Assembly: GCF_016031615.1 (NCBI RefSeq)
Contig: NZ_JACYXC010000001.1
Coordinates: 1,860,001 to 1,924,000, forward strand
Length of the DNA stretch: 64,000 nucleotides
Direction of reading: 5' to 3'
Origin: Streptomyces pactum
GTDB taxonomy: Bacteria > Actinomycetota > Actinomycetes > Streptomycetales > Streptomycetaceae
Part shown: piece by piece, positions 1-7,950 of the stretch
How positions within the stretch are numbered: the first letter of the stretch is position 1
How the letters are laid out: each line of letters opens with the position of its first letter
Notes under the pieces: model-generated
What the model saw: only the letters and a program-made list of their open reading frames with translations
What the model was told of the DNA's origin: nothing
Database searches by the model: none
Made by a program: the position numbers and the translations under genes

Positions 1-1107
1 CCGCACCCGACGGCCGCGGACCCGCACCGGCCCACCGCCGACCCGGGCCGGCCGGTCGGCGGCCCGCCCGCCGGGCCCCCCGGGCCCGCCGGCGACGGAT
101 TCCGGCCACGGTTCCTCGCCGCCGCGCACCACAGTCCGGAGGAGGCGGCGGTGCTGGACGCCTTCCGGATTCCGGCCGCGGAACGGTGGTGCTGGGAGAC
201 GGCGGCCCGTCCCTACCGCGGACGCGAGTTCGCCGGGCGGGCGGATTTCCGTCACTGGCTGTTGTCGTACCTGCGGCAGGACGTCGCCCACGCCCGGCAG
301 GGCAATGTCGCCGGGCCGGTGAAGGCCGCGCTGGACGTACTCCGCGACCTCCGCAACGAGCTGCGGCAGATCGTGGACCACGGAGGGCTGCCGGGCGCCT
401 CCCGCCGCGCCCATCTGGACCGCTGGTACACCCCGCTCAACGCCTTCCTGTCCATCGGCCCGCCGCGCCGCCGGACCGAGGAGCTGGTGGCGCTGATCGA
501 GGCGGGGGTGGTGGAGGTGCTGGGCCCCGGCCTGGTGGTGGAACCGGGAGCCCCCGAGCCCGGGATCCCGGAGCCGGTGAGCGGCCCGCCCGGGACGGAG
601 CCCGGCACCCCCGAACCCGGCACCCCGGAGGCAGCGCCCCGCGCCCCGGGGACGGCGCCCGGGACCCCAAACCGGCCGGGCCCGGGATTCCTCGCCCGTT
701 CCACGACCGTGCCCGGCCCGGCCGTACGGGTCTCCACCCTGATCGAGGCACGGCTTCCGGAGCCGGACCTGCGGCGCACCGCCGACCCGCTCCTGGCGGA
801 CCTGCTGCGTACCGGCGGGTGCCGACCGCACCGGGTGGACGGTTACCGCACCGGCGGGCTGGACGTCACCCCGGCGCCGTACCGGCTGATCGACGCGGCG
901 GGCCGCCCGCATCCGCGCCGGTTCGCCGTCGGCGTGCCCACCGAAGGGGTGCACTGGGTGACGGCGGCCGGGGCCCGGCCCGGAGTGAACTCGGTGACGC
1001 TCTGCGACACCGACGCGGTGGCGCGCGCAGCACTCCGGACACCCGCCGGAGGGGCATCCGGACACTGTTGGCAGGAGCATGCCTTCACCGGTACCGCGCA
1101 CGCGTGA
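1..1107 (+). CDS. FAD/NAD(P)-binding protein, C-terminal part
   Basis: The frame is open from the first base of the window and ends in TGA at 1105-1107, so the 5' end lies outside. About 368 residues are visible. The central stretch, with RNELRQIVDHGG, RWYTPLNAFLSIGPP and a following VEVLGPG, resembles the later part of large streptomycete FAD/NAD(P)-binding proteins (NAD_binding_9 type), which are putative flavin oxidoreductases. A Pro/Gly/Glu-rich low-complexity linker of about 45 residues (roughly 540-680) interrupts the fold. The nucleotide-binding N-terminus is not in view, so the assignment rests on the C-terminal pattern and no substrate can be given. A DoxX gene follows on the same strand after about 140 bp. 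Confidence 0.7.
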   Translation, partial: PHPTAADPHRPTADPGRPVGGPPAGPPGPAGDGFRPRFLAAAHHSPEEAAVLDAFRIPAAERWCWETAARPYRGREFAGRADFRHWLLSYLRQDVAHARQGNVAGPVKAALDVLRDLRNELRQIVDHGGLPGASRRAHLDRWYTPLNAFLSIGPPRRRTEELVALIEAGVVEVLGPGLVVEPGAPEPGIPEPVSGPPGTEPGTPEPGTPEAAPRAPGTAPGTPNRPGPGFLARSTTVPGPAVRVSTLIEARLPEPDLRRTADPLLADLLRTGGCRPHRVDGYRTGGLDVTPAPYRLIDAAGRPHPRRFAVGVPTEGVHWVTAAGARPGVNSVTLCDTDAVARAALRTPAGGASGHCWQEHAFTGTAHA

Positions 1108-1182
1108 GAGTGGCCTTCAGGGGCCGTTGGCAAGGCCGTCCGCTTCTTAAGAATGGCATAAACTTGAACTTGCAACAAAAGC

Positions 1183-1201
1183 TCAGGCGAACCTAACCTG
1201 G
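1183..1201 (-). promoter_or_regulatory. candidate iron box (DtxR/IdeR/DmdR type)
   Basis: Read on the minus strand, this 19-bp site matches the actinobacterial iron-box consensus TTAGGTTAGGCTCACCTAA at 14 of 19 positions, with an intact AGGTTAGG half. It sits 50-68 bp upstream of the DoxX start, where a repressor would overlap a promoter. This is a sequence match only. In streptomycetes such boxes are bound by DmdR1 with Fe2+. Confidence 0.45.
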
Positions 1202-1250
1202 CGCTCTCGTCGTTTCTCGTCCCCGAAACCGAAACGAGGGTTCCGTCCCC

Positions 1251-1739
1251 ATGCCATCCCCCAACTCCAGCACCCTTGAGGCGCGCCTGGACACGTTCCG
1301 GCCCTACGTCGTCTCCCTGTTCCGCATCGTGGTGGGCCTGCTGTTCTTCTGCCACGGGGCGTCGTCCCTGTTCGGCTGGTTCGGCGGCCTGATGGGCACC
1401 GGCACCACCGTGGACACCGGCTCCTGGCCCGGCTGGTACGCCGCGGTGATCCAGCTGATCGGCGGCGGCCTGGTGCTCCTGGGCGTGGGCACCCGCAGTG
1501 CCGCGTTCATCTGCTCCGGCTCGATGGCCTACGCGTACTTCGTCGAGCACCAGCCGGAGAAGCTGTGGCCCATCCAGAACGGCGGCGAGGCGTCCGCGAT
1601 GTTCTGCTGGGCGTTCCTGCTGCTGGTCTTCACCGGCCCCGGCCCCTGGGCCCTGGACCGGTTCTTCGGGGCGCGCGCCGACGCCGCCGGCGTCACTTCC
1701 CCGGCGCGCACGCCCGTCGGCCGGACCACCTCGGTCTGA
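1251..1739 (+). CDS. DoxX family integral membrane protein
   Basis: A 162-residue protein with about four hydrophobic helices. The first runs from roughly residue 20 (VVSLFRIVVGLLFFCHGASS), and the others fall near 65-82, 85-100 and 118-132. The short N-terminal cytoplasmic stretch, the FxHG in helix 1 and the acidic/aromatic loop before the last helix are typical of DoxX proteins. These are small membrane proteins linked in some actinobacteria to thiol and oxidative-stress complexes at the inner membrane. The ATG is preceded by AACGAGGG at a plausible distance. A candidate iron box lies upstream, so expression may respond to iron. Partner and reaction are unknown here. Confidence 0.85.
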   Translation: MPSPNSSTLEARLDTFRPYVVSLFRIVVGLLFFCHGASSLFGWFGGLMGTGTTVDTGSWPGWYAAVIQLIGGGLVLLGVGTRSAAFICSGSMAYAYFVEHQPEKLWPIQNGGEASAMFCWAFLLLVFTGPGPWALDRFFGARADAAGVTSPARTPVGRTTSV

Positions 1740-1884
1740 CCCGCACGGCCGGGCGTCCGGCAGCCGCCGGCCCGCCGGGCCAGCCGCCCGAGACCCGGGC
1801 AGCGGCACCGGAGAGCCGGGCAGCCGTACCGGAGGACCGGTGCGGCGCCCGCCGCGGGCGGCCCCGGGCCGCACGACCGGACAC

Positions 1885-1920
1885 CGCGTCATGCGGGGCC
1901 TCAGCGCCCCGCATGACGCG
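1885..1920 (+). terminator. hairpin terminator downstream of the DoxX gene
   Basis: Perfect 15-bp arms (1885-1899 and 1906-1920) enclose a 6-nt loop, followed by a short T run (TTTCC). It lies 145 bp after the DoxX stop and before the DedA gene, fitting a terminator for the first transcription unit. Confidence 0.7.
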
Positions 1921-2081
1921 TTTCCGGGCTCGGGGGCGCGAATGTGACGTGAATGGAACTGCGCCCGCGCCCCCTGATCGATATCCTCGACATACACAGG
2001 CGTACGCTGTACGGCTGTAGAGGCCGCTCCTGCCGCTCCCTTGCGACATCGCGGCACGGGGGAACGGGACCGGGAGTAGCG

Positions 2082-2756
2082 TTGTTGGAACATGTGGGGT
2101 CACTGATCAACACCCCATGGATCTATGCCCTGATCGGGCTTTCCGTCCTTCTTGACGTATTTCTGCCCGTATTGCCCAGCGGTGTCCTGGTCATCACCGC
2201 TGCCACCGCCGCCGCCGGAACCACCGCCGACGTGGTGGGTGCCGCCCGCGCCCAGGCCGGGAGCGTCTTCCCGGAGATGCTGGGGCTGGTGCTCTGCGCG
2301 GCCACCGCGTCGGTGCTGGGCGACATGGTCGCCTACCGGCTCGCCTTCCGGGGCAGCGACCGTCTGGACCGCGCCATCTCACGCTCCCGCCGACTCACCG
2401 CGGCACAGGAGAAATTGGGCACCGCGCTGGTCAAGGGCGGCGGACCGCTGGTGGTCGTGGCCCGGTTCGCGCCGGCCGGCCGCTCGGTGGTCAGCCTCAG
2501 CGCGGGCGCCGCGCACCGCCGCGTCGCCGAGTTCCTGCCCTGGTCCGCGGTGGCGGGTCTGGTCTGGGCCGCGTACAGCGTGACCCTGGGGTACTTCGGC
2601 GGGCAGTGGCTCGGCGCCACCTGGCTCGGCACCGCCGTTTCACTGCTCCCGCTCTTCGCCGCGGGCGCCCTCGCGGTGTACGTGGTGAAGCGCCCGGGCG
2701 CGCAGGAGCCCGCGCAGCCCGCGGCCCAGCCCGGCGTACCGCAGACCACCGCCTGA
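2082..2756 (+). CDS. DedA/VTT-domain membrane protein (first copy)
   Basis: DedA proteins are polytopic inner-membrane proteins of the VTT (SNARE-associated) superfamily, tied to lipid scrambling and envelope homeostasis. This protein has hydrophobic helices near its N-terminus (LIGLSVLLDVFLPVLPSGVL), the re-entrant-type segment after GGPLVVVARFAPAGRSVVSL, and two C-terminal helices. The R-F-x-P-x-G-R signature is the clearest family mark. A TTG start at 2082 is proposed because GGGAG sits 5 nt upstream and the product begins just before the first helix. The next TTG (2085) is equally possible. The frame is open further upstream to an ATG at 1953, but that extension looks non-coding. Confidence 0.8.
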   Translation: MLEHVGSLINTPWIYALIGLSVLLDVFLPVLPSGVLVITAATAAAGTTADVVGAARAQAGSVFPEMLGLVLCAATASVLGDMVAYRLAFRGSDRLDRAISRSRRLTAAQEKLGTALVKGGGPLVVVARFAPAGRSVVSLSAGAAHRRVAEFLPWSAVAGLVWAAYSVTLGYFGGQWLGATWLGTAVSLLPLFAAGALAVYVVKRPGAQEPAQPAAQPGVPQTTA

Positions 2757-2765
2757 TCGCTCTCT

Positions 2766-2826
2766 CGATCGACGCTGATCAACGCCCGATCAGCGCTGAC
2801 AACGCACGATCGACGCTGATCACCAC
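2766..2826 (+). repeat. three tandem 20-bp GATC-rich units
   Basis: Units begin at 2766, 2787 and 2807 and share CGATCrrCGCTGAtcAaCgC. The first and third agree over 16 bases, and the middle one varies. They start just after the DedA stop codon, and a further partial CTGATCGC lies on each side. Confidence 0.75.
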
Positions 2827-2918
2827 CTGATCGCCCCGCCTGGCCGCGGCGCCCGGCTCCGGGCCTCCCCGACGGGAGGCCCGGGCACGCATTCAGGCCG
2901 TCCGACGGCCGGTTCGGG

Positions 2919-2963
2919 GGCCGTAGGGGCGGGACCGTTCCTTACGGCCCCGCCCCTACGGCC
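2919..2963. terminator. long GC-rich hairpin
   Basis: Perfect 15-bp arms, 2919-2933 and 2949-2963, flank a 15-nt loop. It lies 163 bp after the DedA stop and is a plausible intrinsic terminator, although no T-tract follows. Confidence 0.5.
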
Positions 2964-3344
2964 GCCCCCACGGGCCCCGCTCTCACGGGCCTCCAGGACC
3001 GCTACCCGGCCCCGGGCACGCCGGCGCGCACGCCCTTCCCTGCGCACCTCCAAGGCGCGACACCCGCAATCCGACGCGCCCCCAATCCGACGCCCACCGG
3101 GCCGAGAAGCCCCGTCCGGGGAGCCTGCGGCCCGAGGTGTCCGGGCGCCGGGACGGACGGGGGTCGACCGGGGCGGACCGGCGCCGACCGGGCGGACCGG
3201 CGCCGACCGGGCGGGCCGGGGCGCATCGGGACGGACCGGGGCCACGTCAACGCACCGGCGAGCGGGCCGGTGAGCGGATTTCAGTCCGGTCCGACTATGC
3301 GGTTACCGTCCCCCCATGCGGATCTCCCCTCTCCTGGCCCCGGC

Positions 3345-4053
3345 ATGGTGAGCCGGCGCGCCGGCGGTGCGGTCGCCGGAACTCTGCTGCTGGCCGGTGG
3401 CGCCGTCCTCGTCACCACCCTGATGTCCGACGACGGGCCGCCGACCGTTCCCGACGAGTACCGCCCGGTCATCGAGGCGGCCGCCGGAACCTGCCGGCAG
3501 CTCAGTGTGCCGCTGCTCGCCGCGCAGATCGACGCCGAGAGCGGCTGGGACACCGACGCGGACTCCGGACACGCCCAGGGCATCTCGCAGTTCGCGCCGG
3601 TGACCTGGAAGGAGTGGGGCCGCGACGGGAACGGCGACGGCAAGGCCGATGTGTGGGACCCGCAGGACGCCATCCCGTCCCAGGCCCGGTACATGTGCCA
3701 TCTGTACGACATGGTCCGCGAGGTGCCCGGCGACCCCACCGAACTGGCCCTCGCCGCGTACAACGCCGGGCCCAGCGCCGTCCGCCGGGCCGGCGGGATC
3801 CCCGACATCCGGGAGACCCGGGGCTATGTGCACCGGATCATCAACGACCTGCTCCCGGGCTACCGCGAGAGCGAGGCCGAGCGGGCCTCCGCCACCCCCC
3901 GCCACGCCCTCCGCCCCGTCACCTCGGCCCGGCGCCGCTTCCTCGACGGCTCCCGGCACCGCCTCCCCCGCGGCGACACCCTCCGCCACCCCGGCCGCCG
4001 GCGCGGAGGGGACGGACACGACGGGCGGCGAAGTGCCGGGGAGCACCGGGTAG
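3345..4053 (+). CDS. lytic transglycosylase (SLT fold), frameshifted in a C run
   Basis: A secreted or membrane-anchored murein transglycosylase. After the start MVSRRAGG comes a hydrophobic signal/anchor (AGTLLLAGGAVLVTTL), then an SLT domain: AAQIDAESGWDT with the catalytic Glu, GHAQGISQFAPVTW, and LALAAYNAGPSAV. The Ser/Thr/Pro/Ala tail breaks at a six-C run (3895-3900). Read straight on, the frame becomes Arg-rich and runs to 4844, across the hydrolase on the other strand. Reading the run as five Cs gives ASATPATPSAPSPRPG and a stop at 4053, a normal low-complexity tail. I take 4053 as the true end. ATG 3297 is an alternative start. Confidence 0.75.
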
Positions 4054-4428
4054 CGGCGGAGGCGGGCAACGGCCCACGAGAGCGGGAGCGGGGCAACAGC
4101 CGCGCGAAGCAGAGCGGGCCGGGCGGGACGAGGTCCGCGACGGCGGGACACCGCACGGGAGCGGCCCGGGACAGCGCACGGGAGCGGCCCGGGACGACGA
4201 CCGCGCGAGCAGGGCGGGACAGCGGCTCGGAGGCAGCGCGGGGCGACGGCCACGCGAACGGCGGCGGCACAACGGCCATGCGAACGGGGACCGGGGAAAC
4301 GGCCGCCAGAGCGGAACGGCGCGCAGCGGTCACGCGAACGGGGACCGGGACAACGGCCGAGCGAATGGGGCCGGGGGAACGGCCGGGCCGCCGGCGCCCG
4401 GTGGATGCCGGCGGCCCGGACCGCCCGC

Positions 4429-5307
4429 TCAGGGCCCCATGGCCTCCGCGGTCCGGAAGACGTCCTGGGCGTCCGTCAGGCCCCCGGCGCCCGCCGCGGC
4501 GCCCGCGGCCGCGTCACCGTCCGCGGCGAGGAAGCCCTCCACGGCCCGGACGAGTGCCAGCGGGCTCTCGTCCGCCGGGAAGTGCCCCGCGCCGGCCAGC
4601 TCCACCAGGTCCACGTCGGTGTACCAGCGCAGCCAGGTGTCCCGCATCACCTCGGCGGTCAGCGCCGGGTCGTACGCGCCCACCACCAGCCGGACGGGTA
4701 CGGTGCACCCCACCACCTCGGCGTGGAAGTCCTCCTTCGCCCAGGAGTCCAGCCAGGCGCGGAACGCCACCCGGTCGCTCTGCCGCTGGGACTGCCACAC
4801 CATCAGGTCCAGCCAGGCGGCCGGATGGCGGTTGCCGGTGGTGAAGTCGATGATCGTCCGGCGGTTCTCCGGATGCTGCGCGGCGCCCGCGAACAACTCC
4901 CACTGGGCCCCCGCCAGGGGCGCCCCGTTCGCCGGTACGGGGGCCACCCCGACCAGCCGCCGGACCCGTTCCGGGGCGGCGGCCACCACCCGCTGGACGA
5001 CCGAGGCGCCCATCGCGTGGCCGAGCAGGGAGAAGCGGTCCCAGCCCAGGTGGTCGGCGAGGGCGAGCAGATCGCGCGCGGCCTCCGCGGTGGTGAACTC
5101 GCCCGGCACGTCGCGGGCTTCGCCGTAACCGCGCAGGTCCGGCAGGGCGTAGGTGAAGGCGCGCCGGTCGAAGTGCGGCAGGACCGCCGCGTACGCCGCC
5201 CGGTCGGAGAGCCAGCCGTGGACGGCGATCACCCGGTGCGGGCCGTCGCCGACCAGCGTGTGCGGTGGAACGAAGGATGGTTCAGGGGGTGGCACAAGGG
5301 GTCCCAT
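4429..5307 (-). CDS. alpha/beta hydrolase fold protein with Ala at the nucleophile
   Basis: A 292-residue alpha/beta hydrolase, starting MGPLVPPP. It shows the oxyanion-side HGW after a beta strand (VIAVHGWLSD), DLRGYGEA, and late acid and histidine positions (VVGAYDPALT and LAGAGHFPAD). The nucleophile elbow reads SLLGHAMGAS, with GCG (Ala98) where G-x-S-x-G hydrolases have Ser. Ester hydrolysis by the usual Ser mechanism is therefore not expected. The protein may be inactive, use another mechanism, or have a binding role. It converges with the transglycosylase gene, and a small ORF lies upstream on the same strand. An in-frame upstream ATG at 5427 adds 40 unlikely residues. Confidence 0.85.
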   Translation of the reverse strand: MGPLVPPPEPSFVPPHTLVGDGPHRVIAVHGWLSDRAAYAAVLPHFDRRAFTYALPDLRGYGEARDVPGEFTTAEAARDLLALADHLGWDRFSLLGHAMGASVVQRVVAAAPERVRRLVGVAPVPANGAPLAGAQWELFAGAAQHPENRRTIIDFTTGNRHPAAWLDLMVWQSQRQSDRVAFRAWLDSWAKEDFHAEVVGCTVPVRLVVGAYDPALTAEVMRDTWLRWYTDVDLVELAGAGHFPADESPLALVRAVEGFLAADGDAAAGAAAGAGGLTDAQDVFRTAEAMGP

Positions 5308-5498
5308 GGCGCCTCCGGTCCCAGTCGGGTACGGGCGCGCACCATGCGCCCGCGCGCACCACGGTGTCGCCAACCGGCCGGTACGGCAAGGCCGGTGCGC
5401 ATATGCGCCATCCGCTCCGGTCCGCACGCCCCTGCGCCGCAGCAGGGGGCGTGAAATCAGCGCGGGGGCGCACGTCCGGCCGCCGGCGTATGGCGTGA

Positions 5499-5702
5499 TT
5501 ACGCCGCGGTGCCGATGCGACTACGGACGGCTCCCAGGTAGACCCCGAGCAGCCGCCGGTACTCGACCCGCTCGTCGGGCAGCAACGGCCTCGTCGTACG
5601 AGCCCGCAGGAAGTCACGGATCGCCTCGTTGGCACGGACCGCCGCGTCGGCGTCATCCGCGTCGGCACGCGCGGGATCGGGGGTCAGAGGTAACGGGGAC
5701 AT
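5499..5702 (-). CDS. small conserved-looking hypothetical protein (67 aa)
   Basis: The product begins MSPLPLTPDPAR and is mostly helical and charged. The core pattern (AIRDFLRARTTRPLLPDERVEYRRLL, split here as AIRDFLRARTT and PLLPDERVEYRRLL) resembles short proteins often seen in streptomycetes, with an Arg-rich linker and a helical C-terminus. No domain or catalytic motif is visible. It lies upstream of the hydrolase on the same strand with a gap of about 190 bp. Function unknown. Confidence 0.6.
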   Translation of the reverse strand: MSPLPLTPDPARADADDADAAVRANEAIRDFLRARTTRPLLPDERVEYRRLLGVYLGAVRSRIGTAA

Positions 5703-6215
5703 ATGACAAGGCTACGTGTCGGCTCTGACAGCGAAAGACCGCAGGCGCTCGATCCAGACGTAATACCCGCCACATCACAGGCCGAAAGTGGTCGGAGATG
5801 AGCTTTTCCCGGTCGGCCGTGGGCTTGGCCCGCCACGTCCCACCCATCCCCGGACGCCTCCGCCGTCGCGACCGCCGCTCCCCGTACCGCCGACGGCCCA
5901 CGGCCCCGGCCCCGGCCGGTGCCGCCGGCGGTCCGGTATCCGCCAGCGGGCACCGGGCCGTTCCGCGGCGGATGCCGCCGCGGAACCGCCGCACGGCCGG
6001 ACCCGTCGCGCCCCCGCGTCACCGGCCGCACGCCGGCGTACGCCCCGTCCCGGCCCCTCCCGGCCCCGACCCGGTCTCACCCCGCGCCGTGTATGGCCCG
6101 GTTCGGCGGCCGGGAGCGCGGCCTCAGGGCCGGACCCGGCCGGCCGGACCGAACCGGCGCCGGACCCCCCGGGCCGGACCCGCACCGAGCGGGCACGGCC
6201 CCGGCCCGGGCGCGG
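5703..6215. other. 513-bp gene-poor region
   Basis: Very GC-rich sequence between the small hypothetical gene and the 3' end of the lactonase gene. The first 90 bp (around 5703-5790) are less GC-rich and probably hold the promoter of the small gene. The rest shows no gene, repeat or dyad that I can support. Confidence 0.5.
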
Positions 6216-7508
6216 TCAGGTGGTCCGGTCCCGCTCCGTGCCGTGTCCGCCGGGTGCGGCCACCGGCAGCACACAGACCGGGGAGGGAGTGGAGAAAGGT
6301 TTCCCCAGGGGGGTGAGCTTCCCGGTGCGCCGGTCCACCCGGAACACCCCGACGGCGCCGGAGTTCTGATTGCCGGTGAACAGCAGCTCGCCGGACGGGG
6401 CCAGGGAGAGGTGCCGGGGGAAGGCGCCGCCGCTGGGCACCGTGTCCAGCAGCCGCAGTCCCGCTCCCCCGTCGGTCACCGCGAACCGCGCCACGCTGTC
6501 GTGGCCCCGGTTGGACACGTACACGAACCGCCCGTCGGCGGAGACCACCACCCCGGCCGGGTAGTTCCGTCCGCCGGGGTCGGTGCCGGGCGGCAGGGTG
6601 GGCTGCGTGCCGCGCGTCACGAGTCGCCCCTGGTGGGGGTCGTACTCCGCCACGGTGATCGTGCTGTCCAGCTCGCCCACCACGTAGGCGAACCGCCCCT
6701 CGGGGTGGAACGCCAGGTGGCGCGGCCCGGAACCGGCCGCCATCCGGGTCTCCGAGACCTTCGTCAGCCGGCCGTGGGCGGTGTCCAGGCGGTAGGTGTA
6801 CACCGTGTCCGTGCCGAGGTCCACGGCGAGCACGAAGCGGCCCCGGGGGTCCGGCACCACCTGGTGCGCGTGCGGACCCCGCTGGCGCTCCGGGTCGGGG
6901 CCGGAGCCGGTGTGCCGGACCAGGTCGGTCCGCTCGCCCAGGGCTCCGTCCGCGCCGATGGGGTGCACCGCCACGCTGCCGTCACCGTAGTTCGCGGTCA
7001 GCAGGTGGTGGCCGCCCGGATGCACCGCCAGATGGGTGGGGTGTTCGCCACCGGTGGGACGGACCGTGCCGAGCGGGGAGAGCCCCCCGTCCCGCCCGAC
7101 CGCCAGCGCCCGCACCGTGCCCTCGGCCGTCTCGTCCACGGCGTACAGTGCCCGGCCGGAGGGCGCGAGGGCGAGGTACGAGGGATCGGCGACCCCGTCG
7201 AAGGTCCCGGTGACGGTGATCGCGCCGGTACGCGCGTCGAACTTGCCGATGGTGATGCCCGCACCGAACGAACCGATGTACACCGACCGCACTCCTGTCT
7301 GCCGTGTCCGCTCCCGCCGACCGGGACCGTCCGCCACCACCCGCCCGGAGTCACGGCCGGCGGGGTTCCCGCCCCCGGCGCCGGGCGGCGGTCCGCCCGT
7401 CTCCCGCGCCGCCGCCCCGGCGACCGCCGCGGCTCCGGCCACCACACCCCCGGCCCCGAGCGCGCCGAGGACCAGGCGCCGGCTCGGCCCATCACCGTTT
7501 CGTGGCAT
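6216..7508 (-). CDS. Tat-exported lactonase-family beta-propeller protein
   Basis: A 430-residue member of the 7-bladed lactonase (YbhE/6-phosphogluconolactonase) fold. The N-terminus carries a twin-arginine signal (SRRLVLGALGAGG), followed by a Gly/Pro/Arg-rich linker to about residue 70. The propeller then begins at VYIGSFGAG and repeats strand motifs such as PSYLALAPSGRALYAVDE, HPTHLAVHPGGHHLLTANY, GPHAHQVVPDPRGRFVLAVD and GPRHLAFHPEGRFAYVV. GPHAH and the NY/NR elements are typical of the family. Export argues against a role in the cytoplasmic pentose pathway, and the substrate is unknown. The gene stands alone. Confidence 0.85.
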   Translation of the reverse strand: MPRNGDGPSRRLVLGALGAGGVVAGAAAVAGAAARETGGPPPGAGGGNPAGRDSGRVVADGPGRRERTRQTGVRSVYIGSFGAGITIGKFDARTGAITVTGTFDGVADPSYLALAPSGRALYAVDETAEGTVRALAVGRDGGLSPLGTVRPTGGEHPTHLAVHPGGHHLLTANYGDGSVAVHPIGADGALGERTDLVRHTGSGPDPERQRGPHAHQVVPDPRGRFVLAVDLGTDTVYTYRLDTAHGRLTKVSETRMAAGSGPRHLAFHPEGRFAYVVGELDSTITVAEYDPHQGRLVTRGTQPTLPPGTDPGGRNYPAGVVVSADGRFVYVSNRGHDSVARFAVTDGGAGLRLLDTVPSGGAFPRHLSLAPSGELLFTGNQNSGAVGVFRVDRRTGKLTPLGKPFSTPSPVCVLPVAAPGGHGTERDRTT

Positions 7509-7950
7509 GTCCCACTCCCGTCAGGTAACGACCTCCAGAGTGCCGGTCCAGACCAATTACGGCAACGTCGAACCGCATCCCGTTTCACGGGCCCGTGCGC
7601 CGTCCGCCGGGTGGTCCACCGGCCGACCGGACGGTGTGCCGCTACCCGGACGGTGGGTCGTCACCCGGACGGCCGGCCGGGGCCGGGACGGCCGGTCGGC
7701 GCCCGGACGGCCCGCCGTGGCCCGGCGGCGGCCCGTCGCCCGGCCCGGCGGTCGGCGGTGGGCCGGCCGGTGCCGGGGTGGGCCGGGCACCGTGGCCGTG
7801 TGCCCGTCGCCCCGAACATGGCCTGCGGGCACGGCCTGCCGGGGCGGACGGCCCCGGCGGACGGCCCCGGCGGACGGCCCCGGCGGACGGCCCCGGCGGA
7901 CGGCCCGCGGCGGACGGCCCGCGGCGGCCGCGGCGCCGCCTCGGTGCTGG
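7509..7950. other. 442-bp gene-poor region with a tandem repeat
   Basis: The 5' flank of the lactonase gene (7509-7560) is less GC-rich and probably contains its promoter. The remainder is GC-rich without a gene. A tandem array occupies 7846-7926, next to the 3' end of the phospholipase gene. Confidence 0.5.
7846..7926. repeat. 13-14 bp tandem repeat array
   Basis: About six consecutive copies of GGACGGCCCCGGC (13 bp), the last two shifting to the 14-bp variant GGACGGCCCGCGGC. There are no spacers, so this is a simple tandem array and not a CRISPR. Confidence 0.8.

Larger units (their letters stand above)
2757..3344. other. 588-bp intergenic region with tandem repeats and a hairpin
   Basis: No convincing gene is seen. 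The region holds three near-copies of a 20-bp GATC-rich unit (2766-2826), a strong hairpin (2919-2963), and a GGACCGGCGCCGACC-type repeat of about 19-bp period around 3171-3215. The last 100 bp before the transglycosylase presumably hold its promoter, but no consensus stands out. Confidence 0.6.

Noticed and set aside
2820..3245. ORF on the minus strand in the spacer before the transglycosylase
   Set aside because: Composition is Arg/Pro/Ala-rich, it contains simple repeats, and there is no conserved motif or ribosome site.
4054..4844. The uncorrected transglycosylase tail
   Set aside because: It is Arg/Gly/Pro-rich, crosses the antisense hydrolase gene, and the corrected frame gives a proper tail.
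7846..7926. Possible CRISPR array
   Set aside because: Units are contiguous with no spacers, too short for repeats, and no cas gene is present.
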